A stretch of DNA of 64,000 nt from Borrelia sp. P9F1 (GCF_030436115.1 NZ_CP129407.1:528502-592501); one strand, 5' to 3'. Counted from the stretch's first letter, positions 44,558 through 53,916 are shown. Notes: generated by a model from the letters alone, not told the origin. Made by a program: numbers and translations.

Positions 44558-46573
44558 ATGAATAAAAAGATAGAGAATGAGATTTTATATTTAAAAAATT
44601 TAGTCAAGAAATGGAATAAGGAATATTATGTCGACTCTTCTCCGAGTGTGGATGACTTACATTATGATAAATATCTTTTGCGTCTTCGAGATTTAGAGAA
44701 TAGGCACCCTGAATATAAAACATTAGATACGCCTACTCTTAAATTTGGGAGTGACCTCTTAAATGAGTTTAAAGAGATTGAACACTCTTTTCCTGTATTA
44801 AGTCTTGATAAGGCCTATGATGAGAGGGAATTATTTTTGTGGATTAAGAAGGTGATATTAACTGATTATAGCTCCAGCTTGGAAGTTTTTCATGGTATCT
44901 CAGTTGAGCCAAAAATTGATGGGTGTTCAATTGTTCTTTATTATGAAGATGGAATACTTAAGAGAGCACTGACTAGAGGAGATGGACGTGTTGGGAATGA
45001 TGTTACTGAGAATGTTAGGACAATCAAAAATGTTCCTTTATGTATTGATAAAAATGTTAACCTAGTGTTAAGAGGTGAGATTTACATCAATAAGGAAAAT
45101 TTTTTTAAAATAAATCAAACATTGGAAAACTCTTATATCAACGCCAGAAATTTAGCCTCAGGTATACTTAGAAGAATAAATAGCAGGGAGGTTGCTAATT
45201 TCCCTTTAGATATTTTTGTTTATGATGTTTTGGATTCTAGCTTAGGCTTTAATACGAATCATGACGCTTTGGATAAGCTTGAAGAGCTGGGATTTAAAGT
45301 TAATCCTTTTTTTAAGATTTTTGATGGTAAAAATTTGGAAGAAGACATTATGAGTTATATCAAAGAGATAGAGGATAGAAGGAATTCTCTCGAATATGAG
45401 ATTGATGGAGTTGTTCTTAAGGTTGATAGTTTTAGTTTAAGGCAAGCTTTGGGGCATACTTCGCATCATCCAAGGTGGTCAATAGCTTATAAATTTGAAT
45501 CTCTCGCAAGTCTTAGCAAAGTGATTGATATTTCCGTTCAGGTGGGTCGAAGTGGCAAAATTACCCCTGTTGCGCATATTGAGAGAGTTCTTGTTTCGGG
45601 CGCCTTTATTGAAAATGCAACTCTGCATAACCAAGATTATATAGATTCTATTGGTTTAAATATTGGAGATATTGTTTCAATTTCAAGGCGTGGAGATGTA
45701 ATTCCTGCTGTTGAATTGGTCTTTGAAAAGCTTTCCGTTGGTAGTTTTAAAATTTCAAGTAATTGTCCTTCATGTGGTACCCCTTTAGTAAGGGATGGTT
45801 CGCACCTTTTTTGCGAAAACAAAAGTTGTCCTTCTAGGGTAGTTGAGAGGATAAAGTATTTTTGTAGTAAAAAATGTATGGATATTGTGGGACTTTCAGA
45901 TAAAACAATTGAGTTTCTTTTCAAAATGGATTTTATACATTCAGAAATAGATCTTTGTACTTTTGATTTTAATAAACTTATTAACTTGAAAGGGTTTAAG
46001 CTTAGGAGAATAGATAAATTTAAAAATTCAATCGAAAACAGTAAAAAGAAACCATTCAGCAAACTACTCCTCAGTATGAGTATTAAGGAATTTGGGGAGA
46101 ATACAATAGCATTGTTAATTGCTAATAATTTGAACTCATTTGATGTAATTAGTACTCTTTGTAGAGATAAAGAGAATGCATTTGAAGAGCTTTTAAAAAT
46201 TAAGGGAATAGGGGAAAGGACAGCTTTAAATATTATTGAGGCGTTTAATGACGAGAATATTTTAAGTAAATTTAACATTTTAAAGGAGTTGGGATTTAAA
46301 ATGGAGGAGAACAAGGAAGAGTATCGTTCAAATGATTCTTCTTTAATTGGGCAAAAATTTTGCATTACAGGTTCTTTTGAGGAGTACCCTAGGCACATTC
46401 TTATTAATAAAATAACTGAAAAAGGGGCCGTTTTTAGAAATTCAGTTACTAAGGGTTTGGACTTTTTACTTGTTGGAAAGAATCCTGGCCTGAAAATGAG
46501 AAAGGCCAGTGACCTGGGAATTAAGATTATTGGTATTTCTGATATTAAAAGTTTAATAGGTCTTGACGATTGA
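44558..46573 (+). CDS. ligA: NAD-dependent DNA ligase LigA
   Basis: Seals nicks using NAD. 671 residues. Domain Ia with a Tyr-rich NMN-binding region (WNKEYYVDSSPSVDDLHYDK) is followed by the adenylation domain whose Lys is in VEPKIDGCSIVLYY. Then come the OB fold (VGRSGKITPVAHIE), a four-Cys zinc finger (CPSCGTPLV, CENKSCPSR), helix-hairpin-helix repeats (LKIKGIGERTALNI) and a C-terminal BRCT domain (IGQKFCITGSFEEYPR). Complete. The upstream ribosome site is weak. Convergent with the coiled-coil gene at 46575. Confidence 0.97.
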   Translation: MNKKIENEILYLKNLVKKWNKEYYVDSSPSVDDLHYDKYLLRLRDLENRHPEYKTLDTPTLKFGSDLLNEFKEIEHSFPVLSLDKAYDERELFLWIKKVILTDYSSSLEVFHGISVEPKIDGCSIVLYYEDGILKRALTRGDGRVGNDVTENVRTIKNVPLCIDKNVNLVLRGEIYINKENFFKINQTLENSYINARNLASGILRRINSREVANFPLDIFVYDVLDSSLGFNTNHDALDKLEELGFKVNPFFKIFDGKNLEEDIMSYIKEIEDRRNSLEYEIDGVVLKVDSFSLRQALGHTSHHPRWSIAYKFESLASLSKVIDISVQVGRSGKITPVAHIERVLVSGAFIENATLHNQDYIDSIGLNIGDIVSISRRGDVIPAVELVFEKLSVGSFKISSNCPSCGTPLVRDGSHLFCENKSCPSRVVERIKYFCSKKCMDIVGLSDKTIEFLFKMDFIHSEIDLCTFDFNKLINLKGFKLRRIDKFKNSIENSKKKPFSKLLLSMSIKEFGENTIALLIANNLNSFDVISTLCRDKENAFEELLKIKGIGERTALNIIEAFNDENILSKFNILKELGFKMEENKEEYRSNDSSLIGQKFCITGSFEEYPRHILINKITEKGAVFRNSVTKGLDFLLVGKNPGLKMRKASDLGIKIIGISDIKSLIGLDD

Positions 46574-46574
46574 T

Positions 46575-48335
46575 TTATTTTATTACTCTTATATCTTTAA
46601 ATTCGGATTCTAGATCCTTGTATAAGGAATCTATCTCATTAGTACTCTCTATTTCTATTAAATTTCTAAAGAAAGTTTCTTTGTGTTTCAATGACGGGTT
46701 AATGAAATAATTCTTGATATGATGTTTTGAAATTAGCTCATAAATTTCTCTTGCTCTGTATAAACTTTTTGTTGGTTCTATTTCAACATAATATTTGTTG
46801 GGTTTTCTGAAAGCGAAATTATCACCCTTCTCTTTAAAATTGTAATTATTTGAATACGTGTCTGGGTATATTTGAAAGTTGGCGGGTTTTATTCCGGTCA
46901 TTTTTTCGGTGTTTTTATGAGGCATTTCTTTAACTGTCATTTTTTCTTCCAGGAGGGGTTCTATGCCTTTTGTTACTGAACTTTCTTTGCTTTGTTCTGG
47001 CACGGTGAGAGCCTCGGCAGAGCGTATTGCTAAACTTTTCGCTTCTCCATTGCCTTTTATTTCTTTGTGCCCTTTTGTTAGGGGATCTTGCCTCTCAGAT
47101 GCGGTCAATTCTTTTTGAAGTGTTGAAATTATATTTTCATTTTCTTTTAATCTCTTCTCTAATGCATTTATTTCATCCTGCTTGTTATTGATTTTATTTT
47201 CATTTTCCTTGTGTGACTCTTCAGTTTTTTCAATCCTTTCTTTCAGTTCATTTATTATTTTTTCTATAGAAGACAAATTAAGTTCGATATCTTCCAAGCT
47301 GTTATTTTCATTATTATTGTTATGTAAATTCATTAATTCTTTTTGGAGAGCTAAGATAGCATCTTCGTTATGGGTAACTCTGTCGTTAAGCCCCCGCAGC
47401 ACTTGAGAATTGTTGTCAATAGTATCTTCGCTATGGGTAAATCTGTCGTCAAGCTCTCTCAGTATTCGAGAATTGTTATCAATAGTATCTTCACTACGGG
47501 TAAATCTGTCGTCAAGCTCTCTCAGTATTCGAGAATTGTTATCAATAGTATCTTCACTACGGGTAATCCTATCGCCAAGTTCTCTTATTACTTGCGATTC
47601 TGAATGAAAATGTTGTTGATCTTGTTCATGATATTCATCCTCTTCTCTTATGTAATCATAATTTTGATTTAGCGAGTGTTCATATTGACCGTTATCATAT
47701 TCTTGTTCGTTTTCACTATAAGTATCTTCCTTCGGTTCAGAGGCATTGCCTAGTAAGTATCCTTTTTTGTCGATCAATTTTTTTATCTCTTCAATTTCCT
47801 GTTTTAAACTTCTCGCTAAAGACTCGTACTTTTCGTCCTTTTTTTCAATAGGTTCTGTATTTTTGTTTTGCAAAAGCCTTTCTATGTTTTCCATTTTATT
47901 CTCGTAGCTTTCAATTTTAAGCTTCAATTCATCTAAGTTTGTCCTAGATCCCGTATCATGCATATTCGTGCTTTCGAAGGAAGGTTTTTTTGGTCTTAAG
48001 TATTGTGGATAATGTAATTCTTTACCACGCAGACCGTCGCTTGTTGCCCCACTTTTTTCTAATCTTTGAAGCTGTTCCAAATCGCTAAATTCAAGCTTAT
48101 TTGATTTTCCACTACCAAGATTAGGTTTGTTCGGAGCACCTCCCTGTGGTGGTTCCGTACTATCATTGTTCTCACTTTGGAAATCTTCGCTTAAGTCCTC
48201 TTTGGGGATGTAAACAGCAGAAGGACTTATCACGGTATCAATCGCAACAGATCCCGAATCACCAAAAAGCGATGCATACTGAAACAGAGAAAAAATCTTA
48301 AGAAGTGCGAAAAACTTCTGGCTACCTTTATCCAT
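46575..48335 (-). CDS. Exported coiled-coil protein with 21-residue repeats
   Basis: 586 residues from an ATG at 48335; an upstream in-frame start at 48368 is less likely. The N terminus (SQKFFALLKIFSLFQYASLF) looks like a signal sequence. A Pro/Asn-rich segment follows, then coiled coils (DELKLKIESYENKMENIERL, LKQEIEEIKKLIDKKG), an acidic Tyr/Gln-rich stretch, four 21-residue repeats (RELDDRFTRSEDTIDNNSRI type), and another coiled coil with Leu/Asn heptads. The last ~75 residues (SLYRAREIYELISKHHIKNY) form a small globular domain. Family not recognised; a surface or periplasmic filament role is inference. Ends two bases from ligA's stop, tail-to-tail. Confidence 0.75.
   Translation of the reverse strand: MDKGSQKFFALLKIFSLFQYASLFGDSGSVAIDTVISPSAVYIPKEDLSEDFQSENNDSTEPPQGGAPNKPNLGSGKSNKLEFSDLEQLQRLEKSGATSDGLRGKELHYPQYLRPKKPSFESTNMHDTGSRTNLDELKLKIESYENKMENIERLLQNKNTEPIEKKDEKYESLARSLKQEIEEIKKLIDKKGYLLGNASEPKEDTYSENEQEYDNGQYEHSLNQNYDYIREEDEYHEQDQQHFHSESQVIRELGDRITRSEDTIDNNSRILRELDDRFTRSEDTIDNNSRILRELDDRFTHSEDTIDNNSQVLRGLNDRVTHNEDAILALQKELMNLHNNNNENNSLEDIELNLSSIEKIINELKERIEKTEESHKENENKINNKQDEINALEKRLKENENIISTLQKELTASERQDPLTKGHKEIKGNGEAKSLAIRSAEALTVPEQSKESSVTKGIEPLLEEKMTVKEMPHKNTEKMTGIKPANFQIYPDTYSNNYNFKEKGDNFAFRKPNKYYVEIEPTKSLYRAREIYELISKHHIKNYFINPSLKHKETFFRNLIEIESTNEIDSLYKDLESEFKDIRVIK
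47334..47585 (-). repeat. Four 63-bp tandem repeats inside the coiled-coil gene
   Basis: Units 47523-47585, 47460-47522, 47397-47459 and 47334-47396, each exactly 63 bp (21 residues). The first three are nearly identical in DNA, and the fourth is degenerate. The high DNA identity suggests recent duplication or gene conversion. Confidence 0.9.
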
Positions 48336-48599
48336 AAATGCCCTGTCTGGTGTGTTCAGCGCCCACAACCATGACCCGATACTAACATAATTTCAAAAAA
48401 TTATCAAAAAAAGAATTAAAGTTCATGTGGTGCACTTTGGTGACAAAGTAGAGTGGCCCGTTTGGTTAGAAGTTGTTAATTTAGTAATTTAGTATCACTG
48501 AATGTTTTTATTCTACATAGTAATTTTGTTGATATTATGCCATAATGAAGCAGTTAGAAGGTAGCTTGTGTATTTTCTTTCTTGGTTTTCTTGGTGTGT

Positions 48600-50450
48600 A
48601 TGAAGTTAGGAAGCATGGATGAGATTTGGGGTTTGCCTGTTTGTTGTGGTAGTAGTGGTGCTATCATTGAAGATTTCACGCTTTCGGACGGATATAAGGA
48701 TCAGATTTCTAGCATTAGTTACAAGGATAACATTGTTCTCAAATTTGGCGATGTTGTTGGGTCTGATGACTTTAATTTGAAGCTTTTCGATAACAAAATA
48801 GACTTTGAGGGTCAAATTTCTTTGGTTCTATATTCTAATAACCTGGATTCTTTATTAAGGGCAGAGGAGAGTGTGTCTTTTGAGCTTAAAGCGATTGAGC
48901 AGAAGGAAGGTTATTCTGAGTCAATGGATAGTAAATTTGACGGGGTGGAGACTTACAGATCTTGTTATGAGTTTTCGGATTATATAAATTGCTGTAATGA
49001 ATCTCTTATGGTTAAAGTTTACTTCAAGGGAGATCTCTTAATCATTGATGCGGATGTTGATAACATTGTTCTTTTGAAGAAAATTATTAGTGATAATTTT
49101 TGTATTAGTAAGGATAAGATAATTATTAATTCTTTTAATAATTATTGCATTAATTCCCTTTTTCCAGTTTACTTTAATGCGATTTTGCAGGGTGTAGTGC
49201 TTGCTACCAGACTTAGGAGAAGAGTTAATATTGTTTACTATAAAAGACACTTCTTGATGGTGCGGGATTTGAGATTGAAATTTTCGGCTATTAACTGTTT
49301 GTCAGCAGAAAATAAGCTTTCAAAGATTGTTTTGGATCTTGAGATCAACAGGCCGTTAAGTTTTATGTATAAATTTTATTTTAATTATCTCAAGCGTATT
49401 TTCAGTAATCTGTTTTTTGATTTTAGGGTACAGACTAATTTTATGGAACTTAAACATGATATTGTATTTTTTTATGATAATCACCTCTTATTTGAGACCT
49501 CTGTTTACAATTTTATTTATTCAAACTTATATAACCTTGCGGTGAGTTTTTCAATTGAGCCTTTGAGTTATCTGCTCTCTCATGTTAAGCCGGAATACGA
49601 TGAATTTTTAAAGTTTTTTGAGAAGGTGGATCTTAAAAATTCTATCATTAGGAAATCATCTTCTATAAGTTTAAATAATATCTATGGTGTTTTTGATGTA
49701 AGGAGAAAAGGGGCGGGCTTTAGCTTTATAGATGTAGAAGCTGTCCTTAAGGGGTATATGCAAACTATTTCTATGAGTTTGCATAAAAATAAATTGGAGA
49801 TACTCATTCCTTATAAGATCTTGGATGACAATTTAATAAATTATTTAAGAAATACTTTAGCTAGGGAATTTGAATTGTCGTATAACAATGTAAGGTTTGT
49901 TGTCAGCGATTCTTTTGCAGATGATATTGGGTATGGTGCACTGATTAGAGAACCTTTTTTTGTTGGGAGAGAAATTTTGGCTGTTAAGGAGAATCTTGCC
50001 TTGATGACTGGTAAAAATTTTAAAGGCGATTATCCTGTTGTAATTGAGCAAGATTTTGTTCTAAGTGCTGATACTAGGTTTAAGGTTGCATGTTCGCTTG
50101 AAATTGTCGTAAAAATATATTCTTTTGAAGTTACATTTAGCAATGTAACTTTTTTTGTTCAATGTGGCAAGATTGATAAGATTAAGCTCAATAATAAGAG
50201 GGCATTTTCGGTTTTTAGTTTGGCAGCCAGTTATGTTTTTGGAAAAATAAATTATGATATTGATGACCCTTTAATGGTTGAGTTTATTGAGGATGGAGAG
50301 GATTTTTTTTCTTTCAGGGCATTATTTATTTCATCTGTTTCTGCAATCAGGACGGCCTTAATTCAGGCTTTTGATTTTGATTTATCCAGAATTCCTATTG
50401 AGGTTGAAGATGTTCTGAGTAATTGGAGTGTAAAGATTGATACTAATTAG
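48600..50450 (+). CDS. Cofactor-less xanthine dehydrogenase-like large subunit
   Basis: About 616 residues. The order of segments fits the molybdopterin subunit of the XDH/aldehyde oxidase family: NKIDFEGQISLVLYSNNLDS (V-x-Y-x-GQ-x-A-V region); LIIDADVDNIVLLKKIISDN then LATRLRRRVNIVYY (grPVk); LNLAVSFSIEPLSYLLSHVK (lg-x-DP-x-x-R); LAREFELSYNNVRFVVSD with DDIGYGALIREPFFVGREIL (DT...SR...G region); and a C-terminal SVSAIRTALIQAF ... RIPIEVEDVL (AIANAI ... PITPEEVL). But GGGFGGK reads INSFNNY and the catalytic GAKGVGE region reads FRALFIS, so no molybdenum cofactor or active-site Glu is expected. The start is uncertain (TTG 48582, ATG 48600 or ATG 48615). First of three overlapping genes. Confidence 0.7.
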   Translation: MKLGSMDEIWGLPVCCGSSGAIIEDFTLSDGYKDQISSISYKDNIVLKFGDVVGSDDFNLKLFDNKIDFEGQISLVLYSNNLDSLLRAEESVSFELKAIEQKEGYSESMDSKFDGVETYRSCYEFSDYINCCNESLMVKVYFKGDLLIIDADVDNIVLLKKIISDNFCISKDKIIINSFNNYCINSLFPVYFNAILQGVVLATRLRRRVNIVYYKRHFLMVRDLRLKFSAINCLSAENKLSKIVLDLEINRPLSFMYKFYFNYLKRIFSNLFFDFRVQTNFMELKHDIVFFYDNHLLFETSVYNFIYSNLYNLAVSFSIEPLSYLLSHVKPEYDEFLKFFEKVDLKNSIIRKSSSISLNNIYGVFDVRRKGAGFSFIDVEAVLKGYMQTISMSLHKNKLEILIPYKILDDNLINYLRNTLAREFELSYNNVRFVVSDSFADDIGYGALIREPFFVGREILAVKENLALMTGKNFKGDYPVVIEQDFVLSADTRFKVACSLEIVVKIYSFEVTFSNVTFFVQCGKIDKIKLNNKRAFSVFSLAASYVFGKINYDIDDPLMVEFIEDGEDFFSFRALFISSVSAIRTALIQAFDFDLSRIPIEVEDVLSNWSVKIDTN

Positions 50451-50898
50451 CTTTAATTTGAATGGAGAAAGTCTTTCAAAAAGTGTTGATATTTCTTTAA
50501 GTACTAGGGATCTTTTAATGGGTGTTTTCTATTCGGGTGAAAAAAATTTAATTGAGAATGTCAACAACAACTTTTCATTAGTGCTTTTAAATTTACAACC
50601 GATATATTCATACCTAGTTCCAGCTTTTATGTTAAATGGAAGTAACATCATGACGGTTGAAGGTCTAAGGGATACATCCTATTATAGAAATTTAATTAAG
50701 GTCTTGTTAGAAAACTGCTTTGGGTTTTGTGCAAGCTGTTTCTCATCTAACGCTCTTTTATTTTATTATTTTTTAAAGAGTAAAATAATAATCAGAACAG
50801 ATATCTTGGGATATTATAATACGTTGAAGTGTTATTGCGTTGATGTTAATACTTTTTTAGATATTTATTTGAAGTTAGAAGAATTAGAGAGAAAATGA
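50437..50898 (+). CDS. XDH-like iron-sulfur subunit missing its first cluster
   Basis: 153 residues, exactly the CoxS/XdhC size. Landmarks: ISFNLNGESLSKSVDI (fTLNG start), LVLLNLQPIYSYLVPAFML (CTVLvDG-x-x-v-x-SCl-x-pA position, without any Cys), SNIMTVEGL (TIEGL) and a C-terminal NCFGFCASC and KCYC (QCGFCTPG and CRC positions). All four Cys of the plant-type [2Fe-2S] domain are gone. The second cluster keeps C98, C132 and C134 with C94 or C101 as a fourth ligand, so it could still bind metal. TTG start at 50437 with GGAG eight bases upstream, overlapping the large-subunit gene by 14 bases. Confidence 0.75.
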   Translation: MILISFNLNGESLSKSVDISLSTRDLLMGVFYSGEKNLIENVNNNFSLVLLNLQPIYSYLVPAFMLNGSNIMTVEGLRDTSYYRNLIKVLLENCFGFCASCFSSNALLFYYFLKSKIIIRTDILGYYNTLKCYCVDVNTFLDIYLKLEELERK

Positions 50899-51758
50899 GC
50901 GGCATAAGAGTATACTACCCAGAAAACTTTAATGCACTTGTTAGTTTGTTTGACAGAGAATTGGATAATTATATTGTTTATAACGAAATTGACTTCCATA
51001 AAAATATTGAGATTTTTAAAGAAAAGAATAAAACAATTAATTTCTTTTTGGTCAATAATTTTGAAAGATTTAGAAAGATTTCACTTAAGAGTAATTATTT
51101 AGAAATAGGGCCATGTGTTACTTATAATGAAATATTGAAATTTGGAGAGAGAAATATTCCAAGATTATTTTATGAGCTTATTGCAAAATTAAATGATAAA
51201 ATATATTTAAACAGCGTTAACATTGCTAATGGGTTTTATTATAAGAGTACCGTTTTTGATTTGCATCCTTTGTTTCTAAGCCTTGATGCTCAACTTGAGT
51301 TCAGAGATGTTTTCACTAAAAAAACTTATACTTATAATGCTTATAGTGTTAATAGGGATGATTATATACAAAGGCGCAATACTTTGTTTTTGACTAAATT
51401 AAAATTTCCAATTACAAATCTATGGAACAAAAGTTTTTATGGTAAAGTGTTTGTTGATACTTTTTCATTTGAAATGTTAGAAAATGTAAACATTATTTTT
51501 ATTTGTGTGCTTTTGAATGTCAAAAGAGACGTTATAAGTGATTTTTTGATGAAAATATTTTACGATGACAAGGTTATTACTTTAAGGGATTTTCAAGTTT
51601 CACTTCTTAATAAAACTCTACCTTTGTCGATTTCTGAGATTGAAGATTCCCTTAAAATGTTGGATAAAAATGTTAGAGATGTTAAAAATTTTAGCTTTGG
51701 CGAGAGGAATTTGAAACTTATTAAAAGTTTTTATTTTGATGTATTGATTAGCTTTTGA
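50895..51758 (+). CDS. XDH-like FAD subunit with eroded FAD loops
   Basis: 287 residues, the CoxM/XdhB size. Landmarks: IRVYYPENFNALVSLF (F-x-Y-x-x-P start), NYLEIGPCVTYNEIL (IGA-x-vT-x-x-El), PRLFYELIAKLNDKIYLNSV (L-x-E-x-a-x-x-I-a-x-x-qIRN-x-a), then NIANGFYYKSTVFDLHPLFL (TIGGNL-x-x-x-SPaaDl-x-p-x-L), LDAQLEF (LdA-x-v-x-l) and FLTKLKFPI. The first FAD loop, usually AGGTDL, reads YNEIDF; the second has lost its GG. FAD binding is doubtful. The ATG overlaps the previous TGA (ATGA). Last gene of the trio; 160 bases separate it from ptsH. Confidence 0.75.
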   Translation: MSGIRVYYPENFNALVSLFDRELDNYIVYNEIDFHKNIEIFKEKNKTINFFLVNNFERFRKISLKSNYLEIGPCVTYNEILKFGERNIPRLFYELIAKLNDKIYLNSVNIANGFYYKSTVFDLHPLFLSLDAQLEFRDVFTKKTYTYNAYSVNRDDYIQRRNTLFLTKLKFPITNLWNKSFYGKVFVDTFSFEMLENVNIIFICVLLNVKRDVISDFLMKIFYDDKVITLRDFQVSLLNKTLPLSISEIEDSLKMLDKNVRDVKNFSFGERNLKLIKSFYFDVLISF

Positions 51759-51831
51759 TCTTATAAAAATTAGAAATGTTAAATAATTATTAATTTTTGC
51801 TAATGTTTTATATGAAACCAATGGTAATTAA

Positions 51832-51860
51832 TTTATCAATTCGCTTTTATGTATTATAAT
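51832..51860 (+). promoter_or_regulatory. Promoter of the ptsH-ptsI-crr operon
   Basis: TATAAT at 51855-51860 with TTTATC (51832-51837) 17 bases upstream. The leader to ptsH is ~50 bases and very AT-rich. No inverted-repeat operator was seen. Confidence 0.5.
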
Positions 51861-51918
51861 GTTAATTTGTTAATGTTTTACAAAAATAATTTTTTAAAAA
51901 AAAGGGGTTCTTAAGTTT

Positions 51919-52179
51919 ATGGTAAAAAAAGAAGCTACTATTAGGGCTATTAATGGCTTACACGTAAGGCCGGCGTCGACTTTTGTGAAAAGAGCGAAAG
52001 AGTATTCTAGTGATATAACTGTGGAAGCTGATGGGAAATCTGTTAGCGGGAAGAGCTTATTTCGTTTGCAAACCTTGGAATTGTCTTCTGGTAAGAAAGT
52101 TTTGGTTTGTGCTGATGGGGATGATGAGGAGAGGGCTGCTACTGAGCTTTCTGAACTCATTGAGTCTTTTAAAGAGTGA
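51919..52179 (+). CDS. ptsH: Phosphocarrier protein HPr
   Basis: Passes phosphate from enzyme I to EIIA proteins in sugar uptake. 86 residues. The phosphorylated His is in AINGLHVRPAS (His15 position). The Ser46 region reads VSGKSLFRLQTLEL, with the regulatory Ser present. AAAGGGG lies 11 bases before the ATG. First gene of the operon with ptsI and crr. Confidence 0.96.
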   Translation: MVKKEATIRAINGLHVRPASTFVKRAKEYSSDITVEADGKSVSGKSLFRLQTLELSSGKKVLVCADGDDEERAATELSELIESFKE

Positions 52180-52194
52180 GCTTGGAAGGTTTGT

Positions 52195-53916
52195 ATGACT
52201 TTATCGGGAAAAAGAATATCTAAGGGGATAGGTGTAGGAGAAGCTCTTTTTATTAAAAAAGATTTTGATAATTTGATTAATAAATCAAAAATTGATTCTT
52301 CTCAAGTTGACAGTGAGATAAAAAAGTTTAATGACGCTAAGGTTAAGGCTATTTCTGCACTTGAGAAGCTTACAAGGAAGGCGGCGGACCAGCTTGGTGC
52401 TGATAAAGAGGGTATTTTTGAGGGTCAGATGTTGATCATTGAAGATGATGAGCTTACAGATACCGTTTTAAATTTTATTAAGTATGAAAATTGTGGTGCT
52501 GCTTACGCTGTTTATTTATCTTTTGAAGAATTGATTAAGGGTATGGAGGAGTACACGGATGTTTATTTAAAGGAGAGGGCCTCTGATTTCAGAGATATTA
52601 GGAATAGGCTTGTTTCAAATATTTTAGGGCAATTAACTGATCTGTCTGAAATTAATAGAGATGTAGTTTTGGTTACTGAAGAATTAACTCCTTCTGATAC
52701 AATGCAAGTTGATTTAAGTTATGTTAAAGGATTCTTGACTACGGTTGGTGGTGAAACTTCTCACGCTGCTATTTTAGCAAGGACAATGGAATTGCCAGCT
52801 CTTGTTATGTCTCCTTCAGATATTAGCAATATTAAAGATGGCGATAGGTTGATCATTGATGGACTCTCTTCGATTGTTATTAATAACCCATCAACTAGTG
52901 AACTTAATAAATACATGAATAAAATGTTAAAACACAGTAAGATGGAGGAAGAGCTTTTTTCATTAAAGGATAAAAAGGCAGAGACGAAAGATGGCGTTAC
53001 AATATCTTTAAAGGCTAATATTGGAACTCCTGCAGATATTTCTTATGTTAATAAGTATGGGCTTGAGGGGATAGGGCTTTTTAGGACAGAGTTTTTGTAT
53101 ATGGAATCTGGTAAGCCACCTACGGAGGAGGAGCAGTTTGAAGCTTATAAGAAAGTCGTGGAAACTGTTGAGAAGAAGGGCGTTGTTACTATTCGTACTC
53201 TTGATATTGGAGGCGATAAAGAGATACCTTATCTTCATTTTCCAAAGGAAGATAACCCTTTTTTGGGGTATCGTGCGCTGAGGATGTACATGGACTATGA
53301 AGAGTTAGTGCAGGTGCAGTTTAATGCAATTTTTAGAGCTAGTCATTATGGCAAGGTAAGGATAATGGTGCCTATGCTTACTAGGTATGAGGACATTGAT
53401 ATAATCGAACATTTTGTAGGTAGGGCTAGGGAGAATTTAAGATCTAGGAATTTGCCTTTTGATGGAGATTTGGAAGTAGGCTGTATGATAGAAGTACCTT
53501 CTGCGGCTTTAATTGCTACTGAACTTTCCAATAAATTGAAGTTTTTTAGTATTGGGACTAATGATTTGACTCAATATACTTTAGCGGTGGACCGTGGTAA
53601 TCAGAAGATATCAAATTTGTATGATAAGTATAATCCTGCTGTTTTAAGACTAATTAAGCATGTTTTTGATGCTGGGAGTAGCTCTGGAATTGATGTGTCT
53701 GTTTGTGGCGAGCTTGGGGGAGATGAGGCTGGAGCTTTAATTCTTGTTGGTCTTGGATTTAGGTCTTTGAGTATGGTCCCTAGCGCTTCGCTTAGGATTA
53801 AGTATTTACTAAAGAAATATACAATATCTGAGCTTGGTGAATTAGCTAATAGAGTATTGAGTAGTAAGTTAGAGTCAGAGACTTTGAAATATTTAGATAA
53901 ATTTATAGGAGATTAG
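52195..53916 (+). CDS. ptsI: PTS enzyme I
   Basis: Autophosphorylates on His with phosphoenolpyruvate and hands the phosphate to HPr. 573 residues. The active His lies in VGGETSHAAILARTMELPA. The PEP-binding domain shows GIGLFRTEFLYM, RTLDIGGDKEIPYL, NPFLGYRALRM and the C-terminal Cys region SVCGELGGDE. ATG at 52195 follows GGAAGG. crr begins 2 bases after the stop. Confidence 0.97.
   Translation: MTLSGKRISKGIGVGEALFIKKDFDNLINKSKIDSSQVDSEIKKFNDAKVKAISALEKLTRKAADQLGADKEGIFEGQMLIIEDDELTDTVLNFIKYENCGAAYAVYLSFEELIKGMEEYTDVYLKERASDFRDIRNRLVSNILGQLTDLSEINRDVVLVTEELTPSDTMQVDLSYVKGFLTTVGGETSHAAILARTMELPALVMSPSDISNIKDGDRLIIDGLSSIVINNPSTSELNKYMNKMLKHSKMEEELFSLKDKKAETKDGVTISLKANIGTPADISYVNKYGLEGIGLFRTEFLYMESGKPPTEEEQFEAYKKVVETVEKKGVVTIRTLDIGGDKEIPYLHFPKEDNPFLGYRALRMYMDYEELVQVQFNAIFRASHYGKVRIMVPMLTRYEDIDIIEHFVGRARENLRSRNLPFDGDLEVGCMIEVPSAALIATELSNKLKFFSIGTNDLTQYTLAVDRGNQKISNLYDKYNPAVLRLIKHVFDAGSSSGIDVSVCGELGGDEAGALILVGLGFRSLSMVPSASLRIKYLLKKYTISELGELANRVLSSKLESETLKYLDKFIGD

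Noticed and set aside
45637-46398. 253-codon open frame on the minus strand inside ligA
   Set aside because: Antisense to a well-conserved gene; composition is Ser/Leu/Phe-rich as expected for a complement of biased coding sequence, and no ribosome site was seen.
47334-47585. Regular repeats that could suggest a CRISPR array
   Set aside because: The repeats are contiguous 63-bp units in frame within a coding gene, with no spacers and no cas genes.
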